DNA of 64,000 nt from Streptomyces griseus subsp. griseus (GCF_000720255.1 NZ_JOJE01000006.1:62001-126000), one strand, 5' to 3'; shown: positions 8,604 through 17,600, counted from the first letter of the stretch. Numbers and translations: made by a program. Notes: generated from the letters alone by a model not told the origin.

Positions 8604-9452
8604 ATGGTGAACGAGTCCCTTCCCGTCTTCCGTGCCGTTGATTTCGGTACCGCCAAGCTCATGCCCGATGTCGATCGGGAGCGGGCCTGGCTGCTCACCG
8701 TCGACGGGGCGCCGCAGTCGTATGTGGACCTCGACGAGCCGGCGCATCTGGAGTTCGAGTACGCGCGTCGGCTCGGGCATGTGCTGGATGTCGTGGCGGA
8801 GCCGGGGGAGCCGCTGGACGTGCTGCACCTGGGCGGGGGTGGGCTCACGCTGCCTCGGTACCTCGCCGCGACGCGGCCGGGGTCGCGGCAGGACGTCGTG
8901 GAGGCCGACAAGGGGCTGCTGGAGCTGGTCGGGGAGCATCTGCCGCTCCCCGACGGCGCCGATGTGACGCTGCACGCGGCGGACGCGCGGGCGTGGCTGG
9001 AGGCCGCGCCGGACGACTCGGCCGATGTCCTGGTGGCCGACGTCTTCGGCGGGTCGCGGGTCCCCGCGCATCTGACGTCGGTCGCCTACGCGCGGGAGGC
9101 CGAGCGGGTGCTGCGCCCCGGGGGCGTGTACCTGGCGAACCTCCCGGACTCGGCGCCCTTCGCCTTCCTGCGGTCCCAGCTCGCCACACTGGGTACCGCG
9201 TTCGCGGAGCTCGCGCTCATCGCCGAACCAGGGGTGCTGCGCGGGCGCCGCTTCGGCAACGCGGTGCTCGTCGCGGCGCACCGGCCCGTCGACACGGCCG
9301 CCCTGGCCCGGCGCACCGCCTCCGACGCCTTCCCGGCCCGGGTCGAGTACGGGCCGCAGCTGCGGGAGTTCATCGGCGGGGCGCGGCCGGTGCGCGACGA
9401 GGACGCCGTACCGTCACCCGAGCCCCCCGACGGGGCGTTCGGCATCGGCTGA
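8604..9452 (+). CDS. spermidine synthase-like (PABS-domain) protein
   Basis: A 282-residue soluble protein of the polyamine aminopropyltransferase/methyltransferase superfamily. The nucleotide-cosubstrate motif is DVLHLGGGGLTLPRYLA, followed by the acidic VVEADKGLLEL and the second acidic site DVLVADVFGG. The tetramerisation domain of true SpeE is lacking, so a genuine spermidine synthase activity is doubtful; many actinobacterial members are uncharacterised. ATG at 8604 is chosen because an earlier in-frame GTG (8544) sits inside the intergenic repeat. Its 3' end overlaps the convergent MFS gene by 39 bp. Confidence 0.85.
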   Translation: MVNESLPVFRAVDFGTAKLMPDVDRERAWLLTVDGAPQSYVDLDEPAHLEFEYARRLGHVLDVVAEPGEPLDVLHLGGGGLTLPRYLAATRPGSRQDVVEADKGLLELVGEHLPLPDGADVTLHAADARAWLEAAPDDSADVLVADVFGGSRVPAHLTSVAYAREAERVLRPGGVYLANLPDSAPFAFLRSQLATLGTAFAELALIAEPGVLRGRRFGNAVLVAAHRPVDTAALARRTASDAFPARVEYGPQLREFIGGARPVRDEDAVPSPEPPDGAFGIG

Positions 9453-10718
9453 GCCCGGGGCGGGCGCGTTCAGCGCCACCTGCTTGGTCCGCCGGGTCAG
9501 GTTCCGTACGCCCGGCACGCACAGGACCGCCGCCGTGACCACCACGACCAGGGCCGAGCAGCCCCACAGCGCCGACGTCCGCCCGAACGCCAGCTCCGCC
9601 GGGCCCGCCAGCGCGGTCGCCGGCGGGACCAGGGCGACGGAGCCGAACCAGTCGTAGGCGGAGACCCGGGAGAGCTTGTCCTCCGGGATCTCCTGGTGGA
9701 GGGCGGTCATCCAGGACACGCCGAACACCTCCACCGTGACGCCGGTTAAGACCATGACGGCGCACAGGACGGTGACGGGCACCGGGACGGCGAGCGCGGC
9801 GGACGGCAGGGCCAGCGGGAAGACACAGAGAGTGCCGACGAGGAGCAGGCGGCGGGGCTTCCAGCGGGTCATCAGCAACGCGCCGACGACCGTGCCCGCT
9901 CCGAAGCAGGCCAGGGCCAGGCCCCAGGGGCCCGCTCCGCCCAGGTGGTCCCGGGCGACCAGGGGGCCGTAGACCGCGTCGGCGGCGCCGACGACCGCGT
10001 TGGCGATCGAGAACTGCACGACGATGCCCCACAGCCAGGGACGGCCCGCGAACTCCCGCCAGCCCTCGCGCAGATCGGCGAGCATCCCGCCGCCCGGCTC
10101 GCGCGGCGGGATGTGACTCACGTCGAGGAACGAGCGCAGGGCACCGGCGACGGCGAAGGCCGCGGCGTCCGCCGCGAGCACCCAGCCGGGGCCGATCGCG
10201 GCGACCAGCGCGCCGCCCAGGGCAGCGCCGCCGAGGGCCGCTCCCTGCATCGCCATCCGGAACAGGGCGAACGCGCGGCCCGCCTGCTCCCCGTCGACCG
10301 AGGACATCAGCATGCCCTCGGCGGCCGGGCTGAAGAACGCCTGGCCGGTGCCGCCGAGCGCGGTCAGCAGCATCATCTGCCACAGTTGCGGTTCGCCCGC
10401 CAGGACGAGCGTCGCGAAGGCTCCCTGGGACAGGCAGTTGAGGGCGTTGGCCGCGACCATCACGCGGTGGCGCGGCAGGCGGTCCGCGACCGCCCCGCCG
10501 ATGAGCAGGAACAGCACCAGCGGCAGGGTGCGGGCGGCGGCCACCAGGCCCACGTCGCCGCCGTCGCCACCCGCGTCGAGGACGGCGAACGCGGCGGCGA
10601 TCAGGGAGCCGTGGCTGCCGAGGTTGGTGACGACCGCCGCGGCGGTCAGCAGGCTGTAGTTGCGCCCCGCCCAGCCGAAACTGCGCGGGGGGCGGGGGGA
10701 GTCGGCGGCTGAGGTCAC
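9414..10718 (-). CDS. MFS transporter
   Basis: A 434-residue major facilitator of the drug/siderophore-exporter (MFS_3, EntS-like) group with about 12 hydrophobic helices. The loop 2-3 motif is GGAVADRLPRHRVMV, and a second-half counterpart occurs at MTRWKPRRLLLVG. Substrate cannot be told. The GTG at 10718 is preferred; a TTG at 10754 would add 12 Arg/Pro/Gly residues with no family match. It converges on the spermidine-synthase-like gene with 39 bp overlap and is not obviously in an operon. Confidence 0.85.
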   Translation of the reverse strand: MTSAADSPRPPRSFGWAGRNYSLLTAAAVVTNLGSHGSLIAAAFAVLDAGGDGGDVGLVAAARTLPLVLFLLIGGAVADRLPRHRVMVAANALNCLSQGAFATLVLAGEPQLWQMMLLTALGGTGQAFFSPAAEGMLMSSVDGEQAGRAFALFRMAMQGAALGGAALGGALVAAIGPGWVLAADAAAFAVAGALRSFLDVSHIPPREPGGGMLADLREGWREFAGRPWLWGIVVQFSIANAVVGAADAVYGPLVARDHLGGAGPWGLALACFGAGTVVGALLMTRWKPRRLLLVGTLCVFPLALPSAALAVPVPVTVLCAVMVLTGVTVEVFGVSWMTALHQEIPEDKLSRVSAYDWFGSVALVPPATALAGPAELAFGRTSALWGCSALVVVVTAAVLCVPGVRNLTRRTKQVALNAPAPGSADAERPVGGLG

Positions 10719-10787
10719 CGGCCGACTATCCCCGCCCGGGCGCCGAGGTGCCAAACGATTTGCCCGGCGGGACCGCTCGCCGGCGGA

Positions 10788-11840
10788 TCACTCCGTCGGT
10801 TCTCCGGCCAGCCGGACCGTGCTGAGGATCTTCATGATCGTCTCGTTGGACAGCTCGTCCTTCACGCCCTTGGCGCCGTACAGGTTCCACGAGACGTAGT
10901 CACCGGCGGAGTTCTTGAAGCCGAAGGTGATCGCCTTGCCGTCGCTGTCGCACTTGCCCTTCTGGGGCGTGTTGTTGGACTGGGCCCAGGCGTAACTGCC
11001 CTTGACGCCCGAGGTGGTCGTGTAGGGCGTGGCCTTCTCGGGGAAGGTGATGCTTTTCTTGTCCGGCTGGGTGTAACCGCCGTAGACCCACACGGGCGCG
11101 GTGTTGATCGCGATCTCGTCCGTGTTCTTCGCGCCGGAGGCACCCTTGCTGCCCACCATGGCCAGCGGGGTCTTGTCGATCCTGCCGTCCTTGTCGTCGT
11201 CGTCCGTGCACCACTTCGACTTGAGCTCGGCGGTGGCCGACATGATGATCGCGTCGTCCTCGACGCCCTCCAGGTCGAAGCCCTGGCTGAGTCCGACCTT
11301 CTGGACCTCCCAGTCGGCGGGCACGTCGAAGGCGATGCCCCGCCTGGGGTTCACCACGACCTTCCAGCCCGCGACGGTCGCCTTCTCGGTGTCACCGCCC
11401 CGGGGGTTGCCGTCCGTTCCCGAGCCCGTGGCCGTGTCGCTCGGTGACGCCGACGCGGAGGGGCTCGCGCTGTCGTCCGCCTTGGCGGGGGTGTCCTCGT
11501 CGCCGCCCAGGACCAGGAAGCCGGTGACACCGGCGGCCACGACGACGGCCGCGGCCGCGATGATCGCGATCAGCTTGGTCCGGTTGCCGCCACCGCCTCC
11601 GCCCTGCGGCGGGTGGGGCCCGCCCACGTGCGTCGGCGCGCCCCACTGCGGTTGCTGCTGCGGCTGCGGTTGCTGCTGCGCATAGGGGTTGGGCTGCTGG
11701 AAGCCGGGCTGCTGGTACGGATTCGGCTGCTGGTATCCCGGCTGCTGGTATCCGGGCTGCTGGTACGGGTTGTTCTGCCCTTGCGGGTTCTGCCCTTGCG
11801 GGTTCTGCTCGCCCCCGGGCGGCTGCTGTCCTGGCCACAT
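10788..11840 (-). CDS. Pro/Gln-rich single-pass surface protein, paralogue A
   Basis: A 350-residue protein beginning MWPGQQPPGG. Residues 1-85 are a cytoplasmic low-complexity tail of QQPGYQQPNPY-type repeats. One membrane helix follows (LIAIIAAAAVVVAAGVTGFL), then a Ser/Ala/Asp linker and an external domain of about 190 residues with VAGWKVVVNPRRGIAFDVPADW. The external domain carries an EF-hand-like loop, DDDKDGRID, and paired cysteines. The next gene upstream is a full-length paralogue with the same layout. No function is known to me; a membrane-anchored binding or envelope protein is likely. Start ATG 11840 matches that of the paralogue. Confidence 0.8.
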   Translation of the reverse strand: MWPGQQPPGGEQNPQGQNPQGQNNPYQQPGYQQPGYQQPNPYQQPGFQQPNPYAQQQPQPQQQPQWGAPTHVGGPHPPQGGGGGGNRTKLIAIIAAAAVVVAAGVTGFLVLGGDEDTPAKADDSASPSASASPSDTATGSGTDGNPRGGDTEKATVAGWKVVVNPRRGIAFDVPADWEVQKVGLSQGFDLEGVEDDAIIMSATAELKSKWCTDDDDKDGRIDKTPLAMVGSKGASGAKNTDEIAINTAPVWVYGGYTQPDKKSITFPEKATPYTTTSGVKGSYAWAQSNNTPQKGKCDSDGKAITFGFKNSAGDYVSWNLYGAKGVKDELSNETIMKILSTVRLAGEPTE

Positions 11841-11877
11841 GCGGAGAAACCATAGTGCCGTCCAGGACAGGGGCAGG

Positions 11878-13014
11878 TCACCGCCCCTTGCCGGAGCGGA
11901 CCCGGTTGAACTCCCGTACCGTGCTGAGGATCTTCTTGACCGTGGCGTCCGTGACCTCCTCCTCGACACCCTCGGCGCCGTAGAACGACCAGGACGAGAA
12001 GCTGCCGTACTTGTTCTTGAAGGCGAACGTCGTGGCCTTGCCCGCGGTGTCGCACTTGCCCCGCACCGTGACGAGGACCGCGTGCGAGGTGGCGACGCTG
12101 CCCTTGAGGCCGGAGGCGGTGGTGAAGGACGTCACCGGGCCGGTCTTGACGTTCTTGTGGTCCGGCTGGGCGTAGGCGCCGTAGGCCCAGTTCGCCGAGT
12201 CCTGTGCGGCGATCTGCGCGGTGCTCTTCGCGCCGTTGTTGCCGCGGGTGCCCGCGCCGGCCAGCGCCGTGTACTCGACCTTGCCGTCCTTGTTCTTGTC
12301 CTGCATGCACCACTTCGACTTCAGGACGGCCGGAGCGCGCATGCCGACCAGCGGCTTGTGCTTCGGATCCTTGTCCTCCGCGATGGACGTGACGTGGTCC
12401 CTGGGCTGCGGCACCCAGTCGGCCGGCACGTCGAAGGCGACGCCGAGGCCCGGGTTCACCACGACCTTCCAGCCGGCGATCGTCGGCTTCAGGGGGTTGC
12501 GGGACGGGGACGGCGAGGGGGAGGCCTTGGAGGTGGTGGGGGAAGCCGTCGGGCCGGGTGCGGCCTTGTCGTCGTCCTTGCCCCCCAGGAACACGACCCC
12601 GGTCACGGCGGCGGCCGCGACGACCACCACGGCCGATGTGATCGCGATCACTTTGATACGGCGACTACGGCGCTCGGGGTCCTCGTAGTCGTAGTCGGGG
12701 GACTCCCACGGGGCGGGTGGCCGCTGGACGAAGGGCTGCTGCTGGTAGCCGGGATGTTGCGCGTCCGAGCCGGGCTGGGGGTAGCCGTAACCGGAGCCGG
12801 GTTGCTGTGCCTCCGGGCCGGGCTGCTGGGGATAGCCATAGCCGGGCTGCTGGGGGTAGCCGTAGCCGTGACCGGGCTGCTGGGGGTACCCATAGCCCTG
12901 GCCGGGCTGCTGGGCGTCCGGGCCGGGCTGCTGGTAACCGGGCTGCTGGTACGGATTCGGCTGCTGGGCCGGCTGATTCGGGTCGCCGGCCGGTGGTTGC
13001 TCTCCTGGCCACAT
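11878..13014 (-). CDS. Pro/Gln-rich single-pass surface protein, paralogue B
   Basis: A 378-residue paralogue of the downstream gene, 37 bp away on the same strand, so the two are probably co-transcribed. It starts MWPGEQPPAG, has a longer tail of QQPGYGYP-type repeats (residues 15-100), a membrane helix (VIAITSAVVVVAAAAVTGVV) and an external domain with the matching segment IAGWKVVVNPGLGVAFDVP. The EF-hand-like loop here is DKNKDGKVE. The repeats are mirrored in the DNA (about 12770-12960) and could vary in number. Tandem duplication followed by divergence is the simplest origin. Function unknown. Confidence 0.8.
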   Translation of the reverse strand: MWPGEQPPAGDPNQPAQQPNPYQQPGYQQPGPDAQQPGQGYGYPQQPGHGYGYPQQPGYGYPQQPGPEAQQPGSGYGYPQPGSDAQHPGYQQQPFVQRPPAPWESPDYDYEDPERRSRRIKVIAITSAVVVVAAAAVTGVVFLGGKDDDKAAPGPTASPTTSKASPSPSPSRNPLKPTIAGWKVVVNPGLGVAFDVPADWVPQPRDHVTSIAEDKDPKHKPLVGMRAPAVLKSKWCMQDKNKDGKVEYTALAGAGTRGNNGAKSTAQIAAQDSANWAYGAYAQPDHKNVKTGPVTSFTTASGLKGSVATSHAVLVTVRGKCDTAGKATTFAFKNKYGSFSSWSFYGAEGVEEEVTDATVKKILSTVREFNRVRSGKGR

Positions 13015-13062
13015 GGGCGGAAATCATACGGCGGATCATCACACCGCCCTGGCCAGTCACCG

Positions 13063-13077
13063 CTACTCGCGGGTAAC
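13063..13077. promoter_or_regulatory. TetR-type operator candidate before the thioesterase gene
   Basis: CTACTCGCGGGTAAC is an imperfect palindrome ending nine bases before the start codon. It resembles the TTAC-centre-GTAA sites that TetR-family lipid regulators bind in actinobacteria. A related site, CTACCGACGGGTAG, occurs at 47609 before a hydrolase gene. Confidence 0.4.
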
Positions 13078-13086
13078 ATAGCTGCC

Positions 13087-13539
13087 ATGAGCGCAGACCA
13101 GATGTCCATCGGCGAGATGCTCGCCGCCACGGTGCCCATGGCTCGGACCCTGAACCTCGAGTTCCTGGAGACCTCCGCCGACCGGGCCGTGGTCTCCCTG
13201 CCGGACCAGGGCGACTACCACAACCACGTGGGCGGCCCGCACGCCGGTGCGATGTTCACGCTCGGTGAGTCCGCGAGCGGGGCGATCGTGCTCGCCGCGT
13301 TCGGTGACCAGCTCGCGCGGGCGGTGCCGCTGGCTGTCAGTGCCGAGATCACCTACAAGAAGCTCGCGATGGGCGCGGTCACCGCCACAGCCACCCTCGG
13401 CCGCCCCGCCGCCGAGGTCGTCGCCCAACTCGACGCCGGCGAACGTCCCGAGTTCCCGGTGGCCATCGAGATCCGTCGCGGTGACGGCGCCGTCACCGGC
13501 GAGATGAAGGTGACCTGGACGCTCCGCCCCAACGGCTGA
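13087..13539 (+). CDS. hotdog-fold thioesterase-like protein (DUF4442/PaaI-like)
   Basis: A 150-residue protein with the single-domain hotdog fold. The central helix region is HNHVGGPHAGAMFTLGESAS, where the conserved His/Asn-Gly-Gly-His-Ala pattern of acyl-CoA thioesterases is clear. Hydrophobic strand VPLAVSAEITYKKLAMGAV follows. Related proteins hydrolyse acyl-CoA esters; the exact substrate is unknown. ATG 13087 is the natural start since the same frame upstream is antisense to the surface-protein gene. An operator-like palindrome lies 10 bp upstream, implying regulation by a TetR-type lipid sensor (inferred). Confidence 0.85.
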   Translation: MSADQMSIGEMLAATVPMARTLNLEFLETSADRAVVSLPDQGDYHNHVGGPHAGAMFTLGESASGAIVLAAFGDQLARAVPLAVSAEITYKKLAMGAVTATATLGRPAAEVVAQLDAGERPEFPVAIEIRRGDGAVTGEMKVTWTLRPNG

Positions 13540-13601
13540 GGAACGGGCGGCGGGGCCGGCCGGTCCGGCGGGTGCCGTGCCCGGTACGGGGCGTCCGTGC
13601 C

Positions 13602-14561
13602 TCACGCTGCCAACGTCTCCCCGTCTTCGTGGCCGGGGCTCTCCAGGGCGGCGACGAAGCCCTTGAGCCAGGCGATGAACTCGGGGCCGAGGTCGGGGCG
13701 TTCGCAGGCGAGGCGGACGACCGTGCGGAGGTAGTCGGCCTTGTCGCCGGTGTCGTAGCGCAGGCCCGTGAAGACCACGCCGTGGACGATGTCGTGCGTG
13801 GCGAGTTCCTGGAGGGCGTCGGTGAGCTGAATCTCGCCGCCGCGCCCCGGTGGAGTGCGGTCGAGGACACCGAAGACGGCCGGGTCGAGGACGTAGCGGC
13901 CGATGACCGCGTAGGAGCTCGGGGCGTGTTCGCGGGGCGGCTTCTCCACGAGTCCGGTGACGCGGACGACACCCGCGTCCGCGCTCGGTTCCACCGCGGC
14001 GCAGCCGTAGAGGTGGATCTGCTCCGGGGAGACCTCCATCAGTGCGACCACGCTGCCGGCATGCTGCTCGCGGACCTCCAGCATCCGGCTCAGCAGCGTC
14101 TCGCGCGGGTCGATGAGGTCGTCCCCGAGGAGGACGGCGAACGGCTGGTCGCCCACGTGCCGGCGGGCGCACAGCACCGCGTGGCCGAGGCCCAGCGGGT
14201 CGCCCTGCCGGATGTGGTGGATGTCGGCGAGCCTGGCCGGGTCGCGCACCGCGTCCAGCCGTACGGTGTCGCCCTTCGCTGCGAGCGCCTGCTCCAGCTC
14301 GAAGGCATGGTCGAAGTGGTCCTCGATGGCCCGCTTGTGCCGGCCGGTGACCATGAGGATGTCGTCCAGCCCGGCCGCCGCGGCCTCCTCGACGACGTAC
14401 TGGATGGCCGGCTTGTCGACGACCGGCAGCATCTCCTTCGGTGTCGCCTTCGTGGCGGGCAGGAAGCGCGTGCCGAGCCCGGCGGCCGGGACGACGGCCT
14501 TGCGGACCGCGGGGGAGGACGGGGGCGTGGCTGCGGAGCGGGGGGTGATCATGCGGGTCAT
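13602..14561 (-). CDS. galU: UTP--glucose-1-phosphate uridylyltransferase
   Basis: Makes UDP-glucose from UTP and glucose-1-phosphate, for wall polysaccharides, glycolipids and trehalose. At 319 residues it has the usual length. The nucleotide-binding motif GLGTRFLPATKATPKEMLP covers residues 28-46, with VDKPAIQYVVEEA after it, LLGDDLID as the metal-binding stretch and the C-terminal RYDTGDKADYL. MTRMITPRS offers a second ATG three codons in; 14561 is kept. It is transcribed away from the large membrane protein gene at 14911, sharing a 349-bp upstream region. Confidence 0.94.
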   Translation of the reverse strand: MTRMITPRSAATPPSSPAVRKAVVPAAGLGTRFLPATKATPKEMLPVVDKPAIQYVVEEAAAAGLDDILMVTGRHKRAIEDHFDHAFELEQALAAKGDTVRLDAVRDPARLADIHHIRQGDPLGLGHAVLCARRHVGDQPFAVLLGDDLIDPRETLLSRMLEVREQHAGSVVALMEVSPEQIHLYGCAAVEPSADAGVVRVTGLVEKPPREHAPSSYAVIGRYVLDPAVFGVLDRTPPGRGGEIQLTDALQELATHDIVHGVVFTGLRYDTGDKADYLRTVVRLACERPDLGPEFIAWLKGFVAALESPGHEDGETLAA

Positions 14562-14799
14562 GCTGACCCACGGGGATGAGAGCGGGCCGGGAGTCGCGTG
14601 GGAGTCCGCTGTGCGTGGGGCGCAAGTTGGAGATTTCGTGTGCCATCCGCCTTTCTCCCTGCACGAGTTGGGTGCAGCGCGGGCGACAAATTTCGAATGC
14701 GGGTGCGGATACCGCCGGTAACATATCTGAATTTCCCGCGTTTTGAACTTGGGTCACTCGAACTCCTTGTTTCCTGTGAGGCGTATGTGCGAAGGTGAG

Positions 14800-14815
14800 C
14801 CTCCCTTCGGGGAGG
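14800..14815. promoter_or_regulatory. UUCG-loop hairpin in the galU/lectin-protein intergenic region
   Basis: CCTCCC-TTCG-GGGAGG forms a perfect 6-bp stem with a stable UUCG tetraloop, 96 bp before the GTG at 14911. It lies in the 349-bp divergent gap 14562-14910, which is more A/T-rich than its surroundings (about 14680-14780) and so probably holds both promoters. No promoter box could be fixed with confidence. Confidence 0.45.
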
Positions 14816-14910
14816 GCCAGGTCAGGCCATAGGTACGCACCAATCAGGCCCCTGCTTTCCGAGGACGTGCATTCCGTGTTCCGTCCTTCGGCCGGGAAGG
14901 AAATGGTTCA

Positions 14911-16818
14911 GTGCAGTCCCCCAACCCCCCACGACCGCCGTACCCGCCGCGCCCCGGCTGGAGCCCCGGGGACTCCGACCGCAACCTCCTCGCCCAGCTG
15001 GGCGCGAGCGGCGCCGACAGCGGCCCGGGTGCCTGCGCGGTCGCCCTGCTGCTGGCACGGCACTGGCGGGCGACCTTCGACTACGCCGTTGTCTGCCTCG
15101 CCTCGGCCGAGGACTCCGCCCGGATGGTGGCCACCACCGCGTTCAACCGCGTCCTCGGCCGGGCGGCGGGCGGCGCCGTCAGCGGCGCGCTGCGTCCACA
15201 ACTGCTCGTCGCCGTACGGGAGACGGTGCGCGAGTGGGCCGGGGACGAAGCCATTTCCACGATCCTGCCGGAACTGCGCAAAACCGTCGGCGGACGCGGA
15301 CTGCGTGCCTCCGGTCGGGCGACGCCCGAAAAGCGGCAGATCGCCGAACGGGCTTTCCGGACCCTTCCCGGAGCCTCGCAATGCCTGCTGTGGCACACGG
15401 AGGTCGAGGCCGAACCCATATCCGTACCGGCCGGTTTGCTGGGCGTCGACAGCGGCACCGCGACGGCAGCCCGGGAACAGGCGCGGGAGCAATTCCGCGC
15501 GGGCTGTGTGCGCGCCCACCGGGAACTCGCGCCGACCGCGGAATGCCGGTACTACAACCGACTCCTCGACGTCGCCATGCGCCGCGGCGGGGAACTGCTG
15601 CCCGATGTGCGCAAGCATCTGACGGAGTGCCAGTACTGCCGCCGGGCCGCCGAACAGCTCGGCCACTTCGACGGCGGCCTGGAGGTGTTGCTCGCGGAGA
15701 CGGTGCTCGGCTGGGGCGCCCGCCGCTATCTCGACTCGCGCCCCGGGCGCGCCACCGGGCCGGCGGGGCCCGTTCCCGCGGGGGCGGCGAGCCCCGGCGG
15801 CGGGCGTCACCGCAGCGCCCACGCCCGCGTGATCGACACACCGCGCCGGCATCCCAAGGCCGTCCTCGTAGGGGTCGCTCTGAGCACGCTCGCCCTGCTC
15901 GCGAGCGTCCTCGTCGCCAAGGGCTGGTCCGAGGACACCGGCGCCCCGCCCGGGCCCGGCATGACCTGGGGAGCGCCGGTCGGCAACTCCGGCCGTGCGA
16001 GCACCAGCGACGAGCCGTCCCCGGCAGGCTCCTCCGCCGCCTCCGTCGCGGGGCAGTCGGAGGAGGTCGCGCGCGGGCGGTTGCGCAGCCTCACCGAGGG
16101 CCTCTGTCTCGACGCGCGCGGCGGCCGGGCCGAGGCCGGCGTGACGGCGGTGCTGGTGGCGTGCTCCTCCGCCGGGTCGCAGCAGTGGTCGTACCAGGAG
16201 GACGGACTGCTGCGCAGCGCCGCCGACCCCACCCTCTGCCTCGACTCCGACGCCGTCCGCAAGACGGTGACCCTCGCCGGCTGCCTGGTCCACTCCGGGG
16301 CGGTGTCCTACGACCTCACCGTCCGCGGCGAACTCCTGCTCCGCCACACCAAGGGGCTGATCGTCGCTCCCGCACGCGCCGGATCGCCCCCCAGCATCGT
16401 CGTCACCGCGCGCGACGGGTCCCGGCAGCAGCGGTGGCGCCTGGAGCCGGGCACCGGCAGGGGTGCTGACGGAGAGCGGGACGCGAATCCGGGATCGCGG
16501 CAGCGCGACGAACCGCGCGACAGACCGCAGGTGACCCCCTCGGCGGAACCTCCGGCCGACCTGCCCGTGCCGCCCGGGGCGGCTCCCGCGCCTGTGCGCC
16601 CCGCGCCGCCGCAACCGGGCTACGAGCCGCGCATCGCCCAAGTGGCCTGCTGTGAGACACCAGATCACCACATTCCTGCGGCCGCACCCCCGGCTCTGCC
16701 GCCGATCGCGCTTCCTGCTCCGGTGGACACCGTGCGCCAACTCCCGGCCACGCTCGACGTTCCGCACCACGTGTCCACGCTTCTCGGTCCGGTCCCGGGT
16801 CGCTCGCACGAACGGTGA
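14911..16818 (+). CDS. membrane protein with sigma-factor-like, zinc-finger and ricin-lectin regions
   Basis: A 635-residue multidomain protein. Residues 42-85 (LLLARHWRATFDYAVVCLAS) resemble ECF sigma region 2 and 145-200 (AFRTLPGASQ..., GLLGVDSGTATAARE) region 4, both degenerate. H236, C240 and C243 in HLTECQYC form an anti-sigma-type zinc-finger motif. One membrane helix lies at about 316-336, then a Ser/Ala linker, then a ricin-type beta-trefoil at about 390-512 with QQW and QRW repeats. The last 120 residues are Pro-rich. The N-terminus should be inside the cell and the lectin outside. GTG 14911 has GGAAGGA ten bases upstream. It looks like a membrane sensor that reads sugars outside; DNA or RNA polymerase binding by the degenerate sigma part is unproven. 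Confidence 0.8.
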   Translation: MQSPNPPRPPYPPRPGWSPGDSDRNLLAQLGASGADSGPGACAVALLLARHWRATFDYAVVCLASAEDSARMVATTAFNRVLGRAAGGAVSGALRPQLLVAVRETVREWAGDEAISTILPELRKTVGGRGLRASGRATPEKRQIAERAFRTLPGASQCLLWHTEVEAEPISVPAGLLGVDSGTATAAREQAREQFRAGCVRAHRELAPTAECRYYNRLLDVAMRRGGELLPDVRKHLTECQYCRRAAEQLGHFDGGLEVLLAETVLGWGARRYLDSRPGRATGPAGPVPAGAASPGGGRHRSAHARVIDTPRRHPKAVLVGVALSTLALLASVLVAKGWSEDTGAPPGPGMTWGAPVGNSGRASTSDEPSPAGSSAASVAGQSEEVARGRLRSLTEGLCLDARGGRAEAGVTAVLVACSSAGSQQWSYQEDGLLRSAADPTLCLDSDAVRKTVTLAGCLVHSGAVSYDLTVRGELLLRHTKGLIVAPARAGSPPSIVVTARDGSRQQRWRLEPGTGRGADGERDANPGSRQRDEPRDRPQVTPSAEPPADLPVPPGAAPAPVRPAPPQPGYEPRIAQVACCETPDHHIPAAAPPALPPIALPAPVDTVRQLPATLDVPHHVSTLLGPVPGRSHER

Positions 16819-16949
16819 GCCGAGGCGAGGTGGCGCCGATGCGCTCCGGGACACCGCGGAGCCTCCCGATGACCGGGTAGGCTTCCGGGCGTGCGCCCAC
16901 TCGGGCGCGCGCCCGGAATGCAGGGACGCGAAATCGGGAGGAACCGGCG

Positions 16950-17594
16950 GTGCACGTCCAGGAGTGGCTCGACTCGGTGCCCGCGGCCGCCGTCTACGCG
17001 GTGGTGGGGCTGGTCATCGGTCTGGAGAGCCTGGGCATCCCGCTGCCGGGCGAGATCATCCTGGTCTCGGCGGCGCTCATGTCCTCCCAGCACGCGGGGA
17101 TCAACCCGGTGATCCTCGGCGCGTGCGCGAGCTTCGGCGCCATCGTCGGCGACTCCATCGGGTACGCCATCGGCCGCAAGGGCGGGCGCCCGCTGCTCGC
17201 CTGGCTCGGCAAGAAGTTCCCCAAGCACTTCAGCGAGGGGCACATCGCCACCGCCGAGCGGTCCTTCGAGAAGTGGGGCATGTGGGCCGTCTTCTTCGGC
17301 CGCTTCGTCGCCCTGCTCCGCATCTTCGCCGGCCCCCTCGCGGGCGTCCTGCGGATGCCGTACTGGAAGTTCCTCATCGCCAACGTCCTCGGCGGCATCC
17401 TCTGGGCGGGCGGCACCACCGCCGTCATCTACTACGTCGGCGTCGTCGCCGAGTCCTGGCTGAAGCGCTTCTCGTGGCTGGGCCTGGTCCTCGCGGTGGG
17501 GATCGGCCTCACGTCCATGCTGATCCTGAAGCGCAAGGCGAAGAAGGCCCAGGCGGCGCACCAGGAACCGGAACCGGTCCCCGCGGGCGACTGA
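16950..17594 (+). CDS. DedA family membrane protein
   Basis: A 214-residue DedA/SNARE-associated family protein with about five hydrophobic segments. Signatures are GLESLGIPLPGEIILVSAAL near the start and FFGRFVALLRIFAGPLAGVL in the second half, the stretch containing the conserved Gly-Arg-Phe and Arg residues. DedA-family proteins have been tied to lipid carrier and phospholipid translocation and to proton-dependent homeostasis. The C-terminal tail is basic then acidic. GTG at 16950 has GGGAGGAA six bases upstream. A dispersed repeat follows its stop codon. Confidence 0.9.
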   Translation: MHVQEWLDSVPAAAVYAVVGLVIGLESLGIPLPGEIILVSAALMSSQHAGINPVILGACASFGAIVGDSIGYAIGRKGGRPLLAWLGKKFPKHFSEGHIATAERSFEKWGMWAVFFGRFVALLRIFAGPLAGVLRMPYWKFLIANVLGGILWAGGTTAVIYYVGVVAESWLKRFSWLGLVLAVGIGLTSMLILKRKAKKAQAAHQEPEPVPAGD

Positions 17595-17600
17595 ACGCGC

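Noticed and set aside
12770..12960. Repeats that might be a CRISPR array
   Set aside because: They are in-frame codon repeats of a Pro/Gln/Tyr-rich protein tail without unique spacers.
11689..13086. Plus-strand extension of the thioesterase frame
   Set aside because: Cys/Gly/Trp-rich translation of the antisense of Pro/Gln repeats; the thioesterase starts at 13087.
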